Shown here in pieces: positions 1-7,309 of a stretch of DNA of 49,707 nt. The translations under genes and the position numbers were made by a program. Below the pieces are notes generated by a model. That model was given only the letters and a program-made list of their open reading frames with translations, ran no database searches and was not told the DNA's origin. The DNA is from Phycisphaerales bacterium (lineage in GTDB: Bacteria > Planctomycetota > Phycisphaerae > Phycisphaerales > UBA1924), in assembly GCA_017642965.1 (NCBI GenBank), contig JAEPOJ010000001.1, forward strand, positions 167,586 to 217,292, in the 5' to 3' direction. How positions within the stretch are numbered: the stretch's first letter is position 1; each line of letters opens with the position of its first letter.

Positions 1-329
1 ATCAGCTCTTCGAGCCGTACCGGCTTGGCGAGGTAGTCATCCGCGCCCAGCTTCATCGCGCGCACGGCGTCGTCCACTGTGGCGAACGCGGTCATGACCA
101 CTACGCCGCCTGCGTACCCCTGCTTGCGGAGCTCCTCGACGAAGTCGATCCCCGACTCGGCGCCCAGGTTTACGTCGGTCAGCACGATATCGAACTCGCC
201 GGCCGCGAACGCATCGCGGGCCGCCGGGAGCGACGCGACATCCACCACCTCGTGCTCCGCCTTCGCGAGGGCACGCGCGACCGTGAAACGCAGGGTCTCG
301 TCGTCTTCGATGAGCAGAATACTGGCCAA
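1..329 (-). CDS. Response regulator, receiver domain (3' end off the window)
   Basis: Phosphoacceptor partner of the histidine kinase encoded just upstream. The visible part is a complete-looking receiver: LLIEDDE at the N-terminus, the phosphorylated Asp in IVLTDVNLG, the Thr of VVMTAF, and the conserved Lys in YLAKPV, after which the window ends. I chose the TTG start at 327-329 because AAGG lies about 8 nt upstream; a GTG at 336-338 is the alternative. The output domain is not visible. The nearby sigma-54 promoter and repeats make an NtrC-type activator likely, but this is inference. The start lies within a cluster of TGGCCAA repeats (323-360), and the kinase stop is 33 bp upstream. Confidence 0.9.
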   Translation of the reverse strand, partial: MASILLIEDDETLRFTVARALAKAEHEVVDVASLPAARDAFAAGEFDIVLTDVNLGAESGIDFVEELRKQGYAGGVVVMTAFATVDDAVRAMKLGADDYLAKPVRLEEL

Positions 330-360
330 CCAATACACCTTACTGGCCAATGCTGGCCAA
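323..360. repeat. Three TGGCCAA repeats at the kinase/regulator junction
   Basis: TGGCCAA occurs at 323-329, 344-350 and 354-360 (TTGGCCA on the coding strand), between the kinase stop and the regulator start. The same heptamer, in inverted pairs, occurs upstream of the divergent operon at 2730-2773. Clustering at both places suggests a regulator-binding element, possibly autoregulatory. Confidence 0.5.
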
Positions 361-362
361 GT

Positions 363-1850
363 CTATCCTTTTCTCTCGACCCGCGCATCGAGGCGGACTC
401 GCACTGCAAACGCCGTTCCCGGCTCAGAATCGCCATTCAGAGGCGATCGGACTTCGATCGTGCCGCGATGCTGATCGATGATCCTCTGGACTAGTGCAAG
501 CCCGATGCCAGTCCCACCCTTCCTGGTGGTGAAGTATGGCCTGAAAATTGAGACGTGCAAGTCCGCTGGGATCCCTGGCCCGTGATCCCGCACTTCCAGC
601 GTCCAGTAACCTTCTATATAACCGATGACCAGCTCCACGCTCGTGCCGCTCGGTGCGTAATCAATCGCGTTGCTCAGCAGCGCGGTGACCGCGTGCTCGA
701 GTTGGTCCGGATCGCCGATACCCTCGCCGGGGTCCTGCTGTACATCGAGCAAGAGATCAACCGATCGGCTCTCTGCCGCGCCGCGGTGCGACTCGATCAC
801 TCCTTGCACGAGTTCCAGCGGGTGGTACGCCCGGTGGTGCAGCTCCAGCGGCGAAGACACGCGGAGCATCCCCTGCAGCCAGCCCTCGAAGCGGTCGACG
901 CTGGAGATGATCCGCTGCTGGATCTCGCGCAGATCTGAATCAGGCTCCAGCTCACTCTGCGTAGTTTCCGCGAGTGCACGGATGCCCGCGAGCGGGGTGC
1001 GAAGGTTGTGGACGGTACGCTGGGCCATCTCGCCCATGGCGGCGAGTCGCTCGCGCTCCACCCGCTCGTCCTGCATGGACTGGATTGTCGATGCCATGTG
1101 GTTGAACTCGTCGCCAAGCTGCCCGAGCTCGTCGCCGGTCTGGACCCGGATCTCATGCTCGAACTCGCCCTTGGCGAAGTGCTGCGCGCCCTCACGCAGG
1201 CGCTCGACGGGCTCGAGCACCCAGCGCCGGAGCAGGATAATCGAGTACACTGCGACGAGCCCGGCACCGAGGAGTCCTACTGCGATGATGGTGAAGATGA
1301 GCATGCGCAGGCGCTGCCCGTGGGTGTTGGCGAGGGCGGCGTCCTCGATAATGCGTCCCTCGATCCTTTCGATCAGCTCGTGCCGCGCCTCGATCCGCTC
1401 GATCAGCCGCTCGTACGCATCGCGTCCGCTGCTGTCCCCCCACTGCTCCGCGATCACCCGGATCTCCTGTGATCGGGTGCGCAGGTTCTGGGTCGTGGAC
1501 ACACCCGAGCGGAGGCGGAGGGATTCGAGCCGCTCCATGTCGCTGAGTTGCTGGACGATCTGCTGCTCGATCGCCAGCACGCGGGGCGCGATTTCGCTCG
1601 CGTCTGGCGTGATCAGGTCTTCGTCGACAAGCTCGTCGAGCGTGAACCGCCCGATGCCCAGCTCGTTCGCTTGCTGCTCACCGAGACGCTTGATAGCGTG
1701 GAGGCCTGAAAGGACCGGCTGGGCAGATCGCAACGGCCAAGCCAGCTCGCGCTCCAGGAACCGGATGCTCCAGATACTGAGCGCGGCGTTCGCGCCCAGA
1801 ATAACTGCGAGCATCGCGAGGATCACGAAGAACTTTTGACGGAGCGACAT
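363..1850 (-). CDS. Membrane sensor histidine kinase with HAMP domain
   Basis: A sensor kinase of about 495 residues that autophosphorylates and passes phosphate to the adjacent receiver protein. Visible parts in order are TM1 (about 8-28), a coiled periplasmic or extracellular segment rich in Glu and Arg (30-180), TM2 (about 184-206), HAMP (208-260), the dimerisation H-box VHNLRTPL with His near 281, and a GHKL ATPase with N-box LLSNAIDYA, G1 DHGPGI and G2 GTGIGLA. The ATG at 1850 follows an in-frame GTG at 1853 and either may be used. It lies 18 bp after the pseudopilin stop, so the pseudopilin, kinase and regulator look like one operon. The variant H-box (HNLRTPL) resembles NtrB/ZraS-like kinases that pair with sigma-54 activators. 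Confidence 0.93.
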   Translation of the reverse strand: MSLRQKFFVILAMLAVILGANAALSIWSIRFLERELAWPLRSAQPVLSGLHAIKRLGEQQANELGIGRFTLDELVDEDLITPDASEIAPRVLAIEQQIVQQLSDMERLESLRLRSGVSTTQNLRTRSQEIRVIAEQWGDSSGRDAYERLIERIEARHELIERIEGRIIEDAALANTHGQRLRMLIFTIIAVGLLGAGLVAVYSIILLRRWVLEPVERLREGAQHFAKGEFEHEIRVQTGDELGQLGDEFNHMASTIQSMQDERVERERLAAMGEMAQRTVHNLRTPLAGIRALAETTQSELEPDSDLREIQQRIISSVDRFEGWLQGMLRVSSPLELHHRAYHPLELVQGVIESHRGAAESRSVDLLLDVQQDPGEGIGDPDQLEHAVTALLSNAIDYAPSGTSVELVIGYIEGYWTLEVRDHGPGIPADLHVSIFRPYFTTRKGGTGIGLALVQRIIDQHRGTIEVRSPLNGDSEPGTAFAVRVRLDARVERKG

Positions 1851-1868
1851 CACCCGATGGTACCCGAA

Positions 1869-2651
1869 TCAGCGCGTCGGCTGGTAGGCCCAGTCGTATG
1901 CGGGCTCGTTCTCGGGGTCGGCGCTGCTCTCAACGTGCCCGTCGATGAACGCGATGTTCGCCTTGCCGCCGTGACGCAGTCCTGGGAACCAGAGGCGCCC
2001 GTTGGCGTAGGGGCCCTGCGAATCGAGCGAAGGCGCGATGTACAGCGGGTTGACATCCAGCTCGCCAGCGCGGGTCCCGTCGATATCCATCAGCAGCGGG
2101 ACGTCCGCGTGGGTCAGGATCTCCGGGCGGAGCTTCACGTTCACCGCCCGCGGTCGTCCGCGCGTGTCGATGATCTCCGCGCGATCCAAGCGGGCGTTGA
2201 AACCGAACGAGATGCTCGTTGATGGGCCGACGGCCCCGCTCGAACATGGGAGGTTGTTTCTCAGGGTGAGCGGCTGTCGCACATCAGGGCAACGCATCGG
2301 ATCGTTGCCGGAGGCGTCCGGAAGATCGACGGCTCCTGCGCTGCCCCAGCGCCAGAACTCATCCACGCCGTACTGGCTTTCCTGGAACGTCTCGATGGAG
2401 AACATCGAGCTGTCCCCGTCGTTGCCACGATCGCCGTGGAGCTGGGGATCGGCAAAGATCTGGAAATCGAAGGCGACGGATCGCTGGGCCATCTGGCACT
2501 TGAACGATCGGGCTCGGACAATCGCGCCGTGAATCGCGGGCGACAGGATCCCGATCAGCAAGGCGACGATCGCCAGGACGAGGAGCAACTCGACAAGCGT
2601 GAACGCCTTGCGGACTGAGTCTCGATGTGGTGCGCCCCCTGCGGATGCCAT
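1869..2651 (-). CDS. Pseudopilin-like secreted protein with H-X9-DG motif
   Basis: A prepilin-type protein of about 260 residues. After a short basic leader it has the processing site and hydrophobic helix KAFTLVELLLVLAIVALL, which a prepilin peptidase would cleave before the F. The rest is a globular domain ending in HGGKANIAFIDGHV, which fits the H-X9-DG processing-associated motif abundant in Planctomycetota. I placed the start at the ATG ending at 2651, giving a leader of about 15 residues; longer in-frame extensions upstream lack a normal leader. No strong Shine-Dalgarno is visible. It is the first gene of the operon with the two-component system. The substrate and role are unknown; surface display or a pseudopilus is possible. 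Confidence 0.85.
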   Translation of the reverse strand: MASAGGAPHRDSVRKAFTLVELLLVLAIVALLIGILSPAIHGAIVRARSFKCQMAQRSVAFDFQIFADPQLHGDRGNDGDSSMFSIETFQESQYGVDEFWRWGSAGAVDLPDASGNDPMRCPDVRQPLTLRNNLPCSSGAVGPSTSISFGFNARLDRAEIIDTRGRPRAVNVKLRPEILTHADVPLLMDIDGTRAGELDVNPLYIAPSLDSQGPYANGRLWFPGLRHGGKANIAFIDGHVESSADPENEPAYDWAYQPTR

Positions 2652-2729
2652 GCCCCATGGTATTCGGTCGAGATGAAATCGCAGTGCGTCGAATGCGCAT
2701 TTGGCGGAAAAACCGCCTTTGGGCGTTCG

Positions 2730-2784
2730 TTGGCCAGTATTGTGGCCAATTCTGGCCCGTCCCCCGTTGGCCAGCAGAGGCCAC
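2730..2784. promoter_or_regulatory. TTGGCCA inverted repeats, candidate enhancer sites
   Basis: TTGGCCA (2730-2736), a 6-bp spacer and TGGCCAA (2743-2749) form a perfect inverted repeat. A weaker second pair starts with TTGGCCA at 2767-2773 followed by GGCCAC. The cluster lies roughly 100-150 bp upstream of the sigma-54-like element, a usual place for NtrC-family enhancers. The same heptamer recurs near the response-regulator start. Confidence 0.5.
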
Positions 2785-2879
2785 GCGCCTTGTCCGCGCC
2801 TGGCCGACCCGATGCAACTGGTCCGCGCAGGAGACGCCCGGAACGGGTTTTCGACCGCACAAATCGTGATTCTCAGCTT

Positions 2880-2895
2880 TGGCACGTGGGTTGTA
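2880..2895 (+). promoter_or_regulatory. Sigma-54 promoter, -24/-12 type
   Basis: TGGCACGTGGGTTGTA matches the consensus TGGCACG-N4-TTGCA at all but one fixed position (T for C in TTGC). It points at the gene starting at 2993, with a predicted transcription start near 2907 and an untranslated leader of about 86 nt. Use of RpoN here would require an AAA+ activator, for which the adjacent two-component system is the natural candidate. Confidence 0.65.
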
Positions 2896-2992
2896 ATAGG
2901 TCACACCGTCGTCGCACCTTGTACCTGACCCACGCGGCGACAACGACTCTTTCGTTTGACACACAACCACAACCTCAAACAGGAATCTCAAC

Positions 2993-4273
2993 ATGCACAC
3001 TCACAAGAACACCGCTCTGCTGCTGCTCGCGTGCGCCGGATCGGCGGCAATCGCGGCCCCATCGTTCGCGCCGGCAACCTCCATGGCGACCGGCCAACGC
3101 CCGTCGGGCGTCGCCTTTGGTGACTTCGATATGGACGGGGATCAGGACCTCGCGGTCACCAGCGACAACATCGACAAGATCGAGATCTACACCAACAACG
3201 CCGGCACCCTCACACTCAGCGCCACGATCCCGACAGGTGCGGGCTCCAGCGCGGACGATCTGGTCGCCTCTGATATCGATGGCGATGGCGACACGGATCT
3301 CGTGGTCGTCCTCAAAAACATCAACACCGTCCGGGCCTACATCAACACCGCCGGCACGTTCAGCGCCGGTTCCAGTGTTTCCGTTGGTGCCGAGCCGGTC
3401 GATATTTCACTCGGGGATATCGATGGCGACGGTGACGATGACTTCGCGACGGCGAACCGCGACGGTGGCTCATTCAGTGTCATCACCAACAATGCGGGCA
3501 CGCTGAGTGCCACCACCTTCGCGGGCGGCGCTGAGCCCCGTTCCACCGCGATCGGTGACTTCAATGGTGACGGCGTCGCCGATGTCGCCGTGAGCGACCA
3601 CGACAACCGCATCGTCAATATTCACTCCGGCGCTGCTGGCTACGCGGTCACGCAGGGGCTGCCGGTCAACCCGATCGCACGTCCGGAGGGCGTCGTCGGT
3701 GCTGATCTCAATGGTGACGGCCTGATCGACCTGGCCGCCGCCTCGAGCGACGACTTCTTCAACGTCGCATCCGTCTGGCTCAACACGGGTGCTGGAATGG
3801 GCGGGAGAGCCGACTTCACCGTGAACGGCAGCGATGTCGGGAACATTCAGGCCGCGGACCTCGACGGCGACGGGGATCTGGATCTCGTGACGAGCAATCA
3901 GGACTCCAACTCGATGAGCACCCTTGAGAACACCGGCGCGGGCGCATTCAACCCGGGCGTCGCGCTGGCGACCGGGACTCGACCCGGTAACATCGGGATC
4001 GGCGATATCGACGGGAACGGCGGGCTCGACATTGCGGTCGCGAACCGTGACAGCAACAACGTCTCACTCTTTCTGAACCAGAACGGCGCTGCCGGCCCAT
4101 GTTCGGGTGCCGACTTTGCTGAGCCGTTCGGCCAGCTCGACTTCTTCGATGTCAGCGCGTTCCTCGCGGCGTTTAACGCGATGGACGCGAGCGCAGATCT
4201 CAACGCGGACGGGGCCTGGGACTTCTTCGATGTCTCTGCCTTCCTCGGCATCTACTCCGCGGGCTGCCCGTAA
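2993..4273 (+). CDS. Secreted FG-GAP (VCBS) repeat protein with GC-type dockerin
   Basis: A secreted protein of 426 residues. It has a signal peptide (LLLLACAGSAAIAAP) and seven FG-GAP/VCBS-type repeats with Asp-rich calcium loops such as DFDMDGDQDLAV, DIDGDGDTDLVV and DLDGDGDLDLVT, expected to fold as one seven-bladed beta propeller. It ends with the twin FFDVSAFL repeat and a terminal GCP. The family anchor is thought to act in surface attachment or complex formation; the ligand is unknown. A sigma-54-like promoter precedes it and an intrinsic terminator follows, so it looks monocistronic. Its placement suggests control by the divergent two-component system. Confidence 0.88.
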   Translation: MHTHKNTALLLLACAGSAAIAAPSFAPATSMATGQRPSGVAFGDFDMDGDQDLAVTSDNIDKIEIYTNNAGTLTLSATIPTGAGSSADDLVASDIDGDGDTDLVVVLKNINTVRAYINTAGTFSAGSSVSVGAEPVDISLGDIDGDGDDDFATANRDGGSFSVITNNAGTLSATTFAGGAEPRSTAIGDFNGDGVADVAVSDHDNRIVNIHSGAAGYAVTQGLPVNPIARPEGVVGADLNGDGLIDLAAASSDDFFNVASVWLNTGAGMGGRADFTVNGSDVGNIQAADLDGDGDLDLVTSNQDSNSMSTLENTGAGAFNPGVALATGTRPGNIGIGDIDGNGGLDIAVANRDSNNVSLFLNQNGAAGPCSGADFAEPFGQLDFFDVSAFLAAFNAMDASADLNADGAWDFFDVSAFLGIYSAGCP

Positions 4274-4327
4274 CACGGCCCCTCTTCAGATCGGAACATG
4301 CCTTCGGGTAAGCGTCCGATTTCTTCA

Positions 4328-4363
4328 GTGCCCGGTCCGGTTCCCCCGGCCGGGCGCTTTTTT
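4328..4363 (+). terminator. Intrinsic terminator after the FG-GAP gene
   Basis: A GC-rich hairpin (GTGCCCGG plus CCGG pairing with CCGG plus CCGGGCGC, one bulged T) is followed by six T residues at 4358-4363. It ends transcription of the gene at 2993-4273. Confidence 0.85.
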
Positions 4364-4394
4364 ATGGTTCACCTCGCGAGCGGCACGCTCGTGT

Positions 4395-5093
4395 TCAGGC
4401 GCTGAGGTATGAGATCACGTGTTGAAGCTCCGACTCGGCTTCGCAGGGATCCGGAACCGACTCGTTGACGAGTTCCTGAAGGAACATGCCGACTCGCCGC
4501 TTGACGAGTTGAACCGCCGCGGCGGTCGAAGCGGCATCCTTAAATCCGAGATCGTTGGCAAGGTCTCTCAGGGGGGGCGGCTCCGTGCAGTACAGCGAGG
4601 GTTGCAGGATGCGTGAATTGAACGCTCTCCAATGGCTCTCCCGGCCTGATTCAACGAAGTATGTCTCACATCGGGAGATCGCTTCGGTGAGCTGGGCGAT
4701 GGCCCATCGCCGATCGAACACCTCCTCCGGCGAGTCGGTGTCTCCCCAGTTCTCGATGGAAGTATCGAGCATGAACCTGCTTTGTGTGCTGCTCTGTACT
4801 TTCTTTGTTTTCCTGTGCTGATCGATTGCGTAGTTCTTTACAGAGCGGAGAATCAGGGATCGCAATCGACCGCGATCTGCATCGAAGCTCTCAAAGAACT
4901 CGCCCTCGTATACTTTCTTCACGAAGAAGGACTGTGTGATCTCTGCGGCCTGCTCTCTTCCGTAGCCGCTCTTTCTCAAAAACGAGTACACTGAGGGCCA
5001 GTAGATCCTTGTGAGCTCGGCGATCGCTGCCTTGTTCGTTCGAATATCGCCGAGCGCTTCGATAAGCGTGAGCGAGGTGCGGGTGAAACTCAT
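4395..5093 (-). CDS. ECF-type RNA polymerase sigma factor
   Basis: A sigma-70 family protein of about 232 residues. The N-terminal half carries region 2 features (IYWPSVYSFLRKSGYGREQAAE, then FFESFDADRGRLRSLI and LRSVKNYAIDQHRKT). The C-terminal half has a region-4-like helix-turn-helix (LRDLANDLGFKDAASTAAAVQLVKRR). This matches the planctomycete ECF group often encoded beside Ser/Thr kinases. I chose the ATG ending at 5093, which starts the conserved part; an in-frame ATG ending at 5171 would add 26 non-conserved residues. It is divergent from the kinase at 5196. The likely role is extracytoplasmic stress regulation gated by the kinase, which is inference from the pairing. Confidence 0.82.
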   Translation of the reverse strand: MSFTRTSLTLIEALGDIRTNKAAIAELTRIYWPSVYSFLRKSGYGREQAAEITQSFFVKKVYEGEFFESFDADRGRLRSLILRSVKNYAIDQHRKTKKVQSSTQSRFMLDTSIENWGDTDSPEEVFDRRWAIAQLTEAISRCETYFVESGRESHWRAFNSRILQPSLYCTEPPPLRDLANDLGFKDAASTAAAVQLVKRRVGMFLQELVNESVPDPCEAESELQHVISYLSA

Positions 5094-5195
5094 GTGTGAT
5101 CGCGTTAAGTCCATAGCCGATATTGAGTTCCCAAAAAAGTTCAGGGCCCCAACTATGCCCCCCGTTCTCATGCGTATCCATGTAGAGCATACCCG

Positions 5196-7169
5196 ATGGA
5201 TGAGCTGAGCGCCAAAAGATTAGCGGCAGTTTTGTTTAAGTCCGTACAGGCCCCTGGGGGGGCTATATATCCTCATATATCTGGATACAACATTCACGGG
5301 CTTATTGGGCGCGGCGGGGGAGGCGACGTATACGAGGGTACCGTCGAATCCACCGCCCGCCCTGTTGCGATCAAGGTGCTGCGTGCGCGCCACGCAACGA
5401 ATGCTCGGGACGCGTTCCGTGAACTCGACCGCCTGGCCCAGGTGCGGTCGCAGGTTGTGCCTCACGTGCTTGATTACGGGTGGTACGAGAGCCAGATCTA
5501 TATCGTCACGGAGTACATCGACGGCGTGAACCCACGGGAGTTCTGCCGCGGAAAGTCCCTGAAGGATATCGTGAAGCTCATCGTTCGGATTGCTGATGCG
5601 GTTTCGGTCCTGCACTCCCACGGGATCCTCCACCGGGACCTGAAACCCTCGAACATCCTCATCGCGCGCGACGGCTCCCCCGTGCTTCTGGACCTCGGTA
5701 TCGCCTCTCTCGCCTGCAGCGTTTCGAGGGAGGCGGACGGGCAGGTGCAGGGAACAACGCGCTACATGTCCCCCGAGCAGGCGGCCGGGAGGAACTCCGA
5801 ATCCACCACATCGTGGGATGTGTACGCGATGGGCGTGCTGAGTCTTGAACTGCTCACCGACTGCCGGGCAGACCCCAGCTCGCCTGAGTTTGAGCACGAG
5901 TTGAATCGTCTCCCGCGTGGGCTTCAGGCCATTCTCCGCAAGTCGACGGCCATCACAACCTGGGAACGCTACGAGACCGCCCAACAGTTCCGCGATGACC
6001 TGACGGCCTGGCTCAACAAGGAGCCAACGCTGGCCGGGAAATCGCGTCCCTGGTCACGCTTGATGCGCGTCTTTGCGGCGAGGCCGATCCTGACCAGCGT
6101 GGTCATCGGGCTGATCGTCATCGGAAGCAGCTTCGTGGCGAGCCTTGGCCTTGTGCTTTGGCAGAGCACGAAGCCTTTCAGTTTCGAGAGCTCGCAACGA
6201 GCAAGCGGCCAGTCCATCCTGACTCTACTCGCACGAAACGGGAATGTGATTCATACCTGGCGGGTGGATGCCCAGAACAGTGTCGGCAGGAACAGCAGCC
6301 TCGTGAAGGCCAACGGAAGGGATCTCGCGGTCGTTGGGCTTGGAAAGCCGGACATCAATAGCGGGCAGGAAGGGCTCATGGTCTTTGGGACAGAGAACCT
6401 TGACCAACCGCTCTGGGTCGCATCTCAGACCGTCACACCCGAGATGGCGCACGTGACGCGCTTTGATAAGCCCCCACACCTGTTCCATTACATGAACCAC
6501 TACTACCACGACATCTTCCCTGAACGACCGGGCGATGAAATACTCTCACTGCACAGGCACAATCCGAGCTCACTGTGCGCAATACAGATCCATTCCATTG
6601 ATGGCGAGCTGCTCAGCGAGTATTACCATGATGGATGGCTGAAATCTGCCACTTGGCTGCCCAATCAGCGCAAGCTGGTGTTCGCTGGGCAGAACAGCGA
6701 TGGTACATGGGTTGATCGCGGCGCAGAGAAACTCCCGGCGGGTAAGTACCCGATCGTGATCTTCGCCATCACACCCCAGTTTGGCTCTGTCGGCAACAGC
6801 ATCGGGCACCCGGGGCTGGGGCTGGGCATCGAGCCCGACTGGTACCGCTGTGTCGGTACCCCAGAGGGGTATACGGCCTTCTGTACCACAAGCAGTGGCC
6901 CGCATTACAACCTCAGATTATCCGCGAAGCCGAATCTCGCCAACCAGGGCGTGACCCTGTTCCAACTCGGCGCGAACACTGGGGGGCCTGAGACTTCTGA
7001 GCACATCACCATGGAGATTAACAGTTCCGGTGTGCAAACGCACATCTGGTCAACAGACCAATGGGGCAAAGTGCCGGAACAGCTGGATCCTGATCGATAT
7101 CAGCTGATTGATCTTCCTCCGAGAATCACGGCCCGAGACTATGAACCCATGCAGCCACCGGCACCCTGA
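5196..7169 (+). CDS. Transmembrane serine/threonine protein kinase
   Basis: A Hanks-type kinase of 657 residues. The cytoplasmic domain shows the Gly loop IGRGGGGDVY (about 37-46), VAIK with Lys60, catalytic HRDLKPSN (146-153), DLG in place of DFG (166-168), and SPE for APE near 192-194. One TM helix lies at about 299-321. The roughly 330-residue extracytoplasmic C-terminus has no motif I recognise; it is rich in aromatic and Gly residues and could be a sensor. The first residues before 30 may be flexible. It starts 103 bp from the divergent sigma-factor start, and the pair probably forms a signalling unit. All key catalytic residues seem present. Confidence 0.93.
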   Translation: MDELSAKRLAAVLFKSVQAPGGAIYPHISGYNIHGLIGRGGGGDVYEGTVESTARPVAIKVLRARHATNARDAFRELDRLAQVRSQVVPHVLDYGWYESQIYIVTEYIDGVNPREFCRGKSLKDIVKLIVRIADAVSVLHSHGILHRDLKPSNILIARDGSPVLLDLGIASLACSVSREADGQVQGTTRYMSPEQAAGRNSESTTSWDVYAMGVLSLELLTDCRADPSSPEFEHELNRLPRGLQAILRKSTAITTWERYETAQQFRDDLTAWLNKEPTLAGKSRPWSRLMRVFAARPILTSVVIGLIVIGSSFVASLGLVLWQSTKPFSFESSQRASGQSILTLLARNGNVIHTWRVDAQNSVGRNSSLVKANGRDLAVVGLGKPDINSGQEGLMVFGTENLDQPLWVASQTVTPEMAHVTRFDKPPHLFHYMNHYYHDIFPERPGDEILSLHRHNPSSLCAIQIHSIDGELLSEYYHDGWLKSATWLPNQRKLVFAGQNSDGTWVDRGAEKLPAGKYPIVIFAITPQFGSVGNSIGHPGLGLGIEPDWYRCVGTPEGYTAFCTTSSGPHYNLRLSAKPNLANQGVTLFQLGANTGGPETSEHITMEINSSGVQTHIWSTDQWGKVPEQLDPDRYQLIDLPPRITARDYEPMQPPAP

Positions 7170-7236
7170 ACCAATCTGCTCTCACCGACTGAATCATGCC
7201 TTCGCGCTCTACTCACCAAACCCAAAGGGCATGAAT

Positions 7237-7303
7237 CCGTTTCGTTTCTGATCCTGCATAGACTCTCGCAGCACATGCGGATCGCAGGATACGGAAGAAA
7301 CGG
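7237..7303 (+). promoter_or_regulatory. 5' leader hairpin covering the ndh ribosome-binding site
   Basis: CCGTTTC (7237-7243) can pair with GAAACGG (7297-7303) and ATCCTGC (7251-7257) with GCAGGAT (7284-7290), enclosing an internal loop. The outer arm includes the first bases of GGAG (7302-7305), the Shine-Dalgarno of the gene at 7310. The structure could reduce translation until melted or rearranged. Confidence 0.4.
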
Positions 7304-7309
7304 AGCAGC

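Larger units (their letters stand above)
2652..2992. other. Divergent intergenic region with regulatory repeats
   Basis: This 341-bp gap separates the pseudopilin operon (minus) from the FG-GAP gene (plus). It holds a short GGCGG-AAAAA-CCGCC hairpin (2703-2717), the TTGGCCA repeat cluster (2730-2784) and a sigma-54-like promoter (2880-2895). I saw no open frame with coding character. Confidence 0.6.

Noticed and set aside
670..1839. Plus-strand open frame of 389 codons over the histidine kinase
   Set aside because: Ser/Arg-rich antisense translation of a clear kinase.
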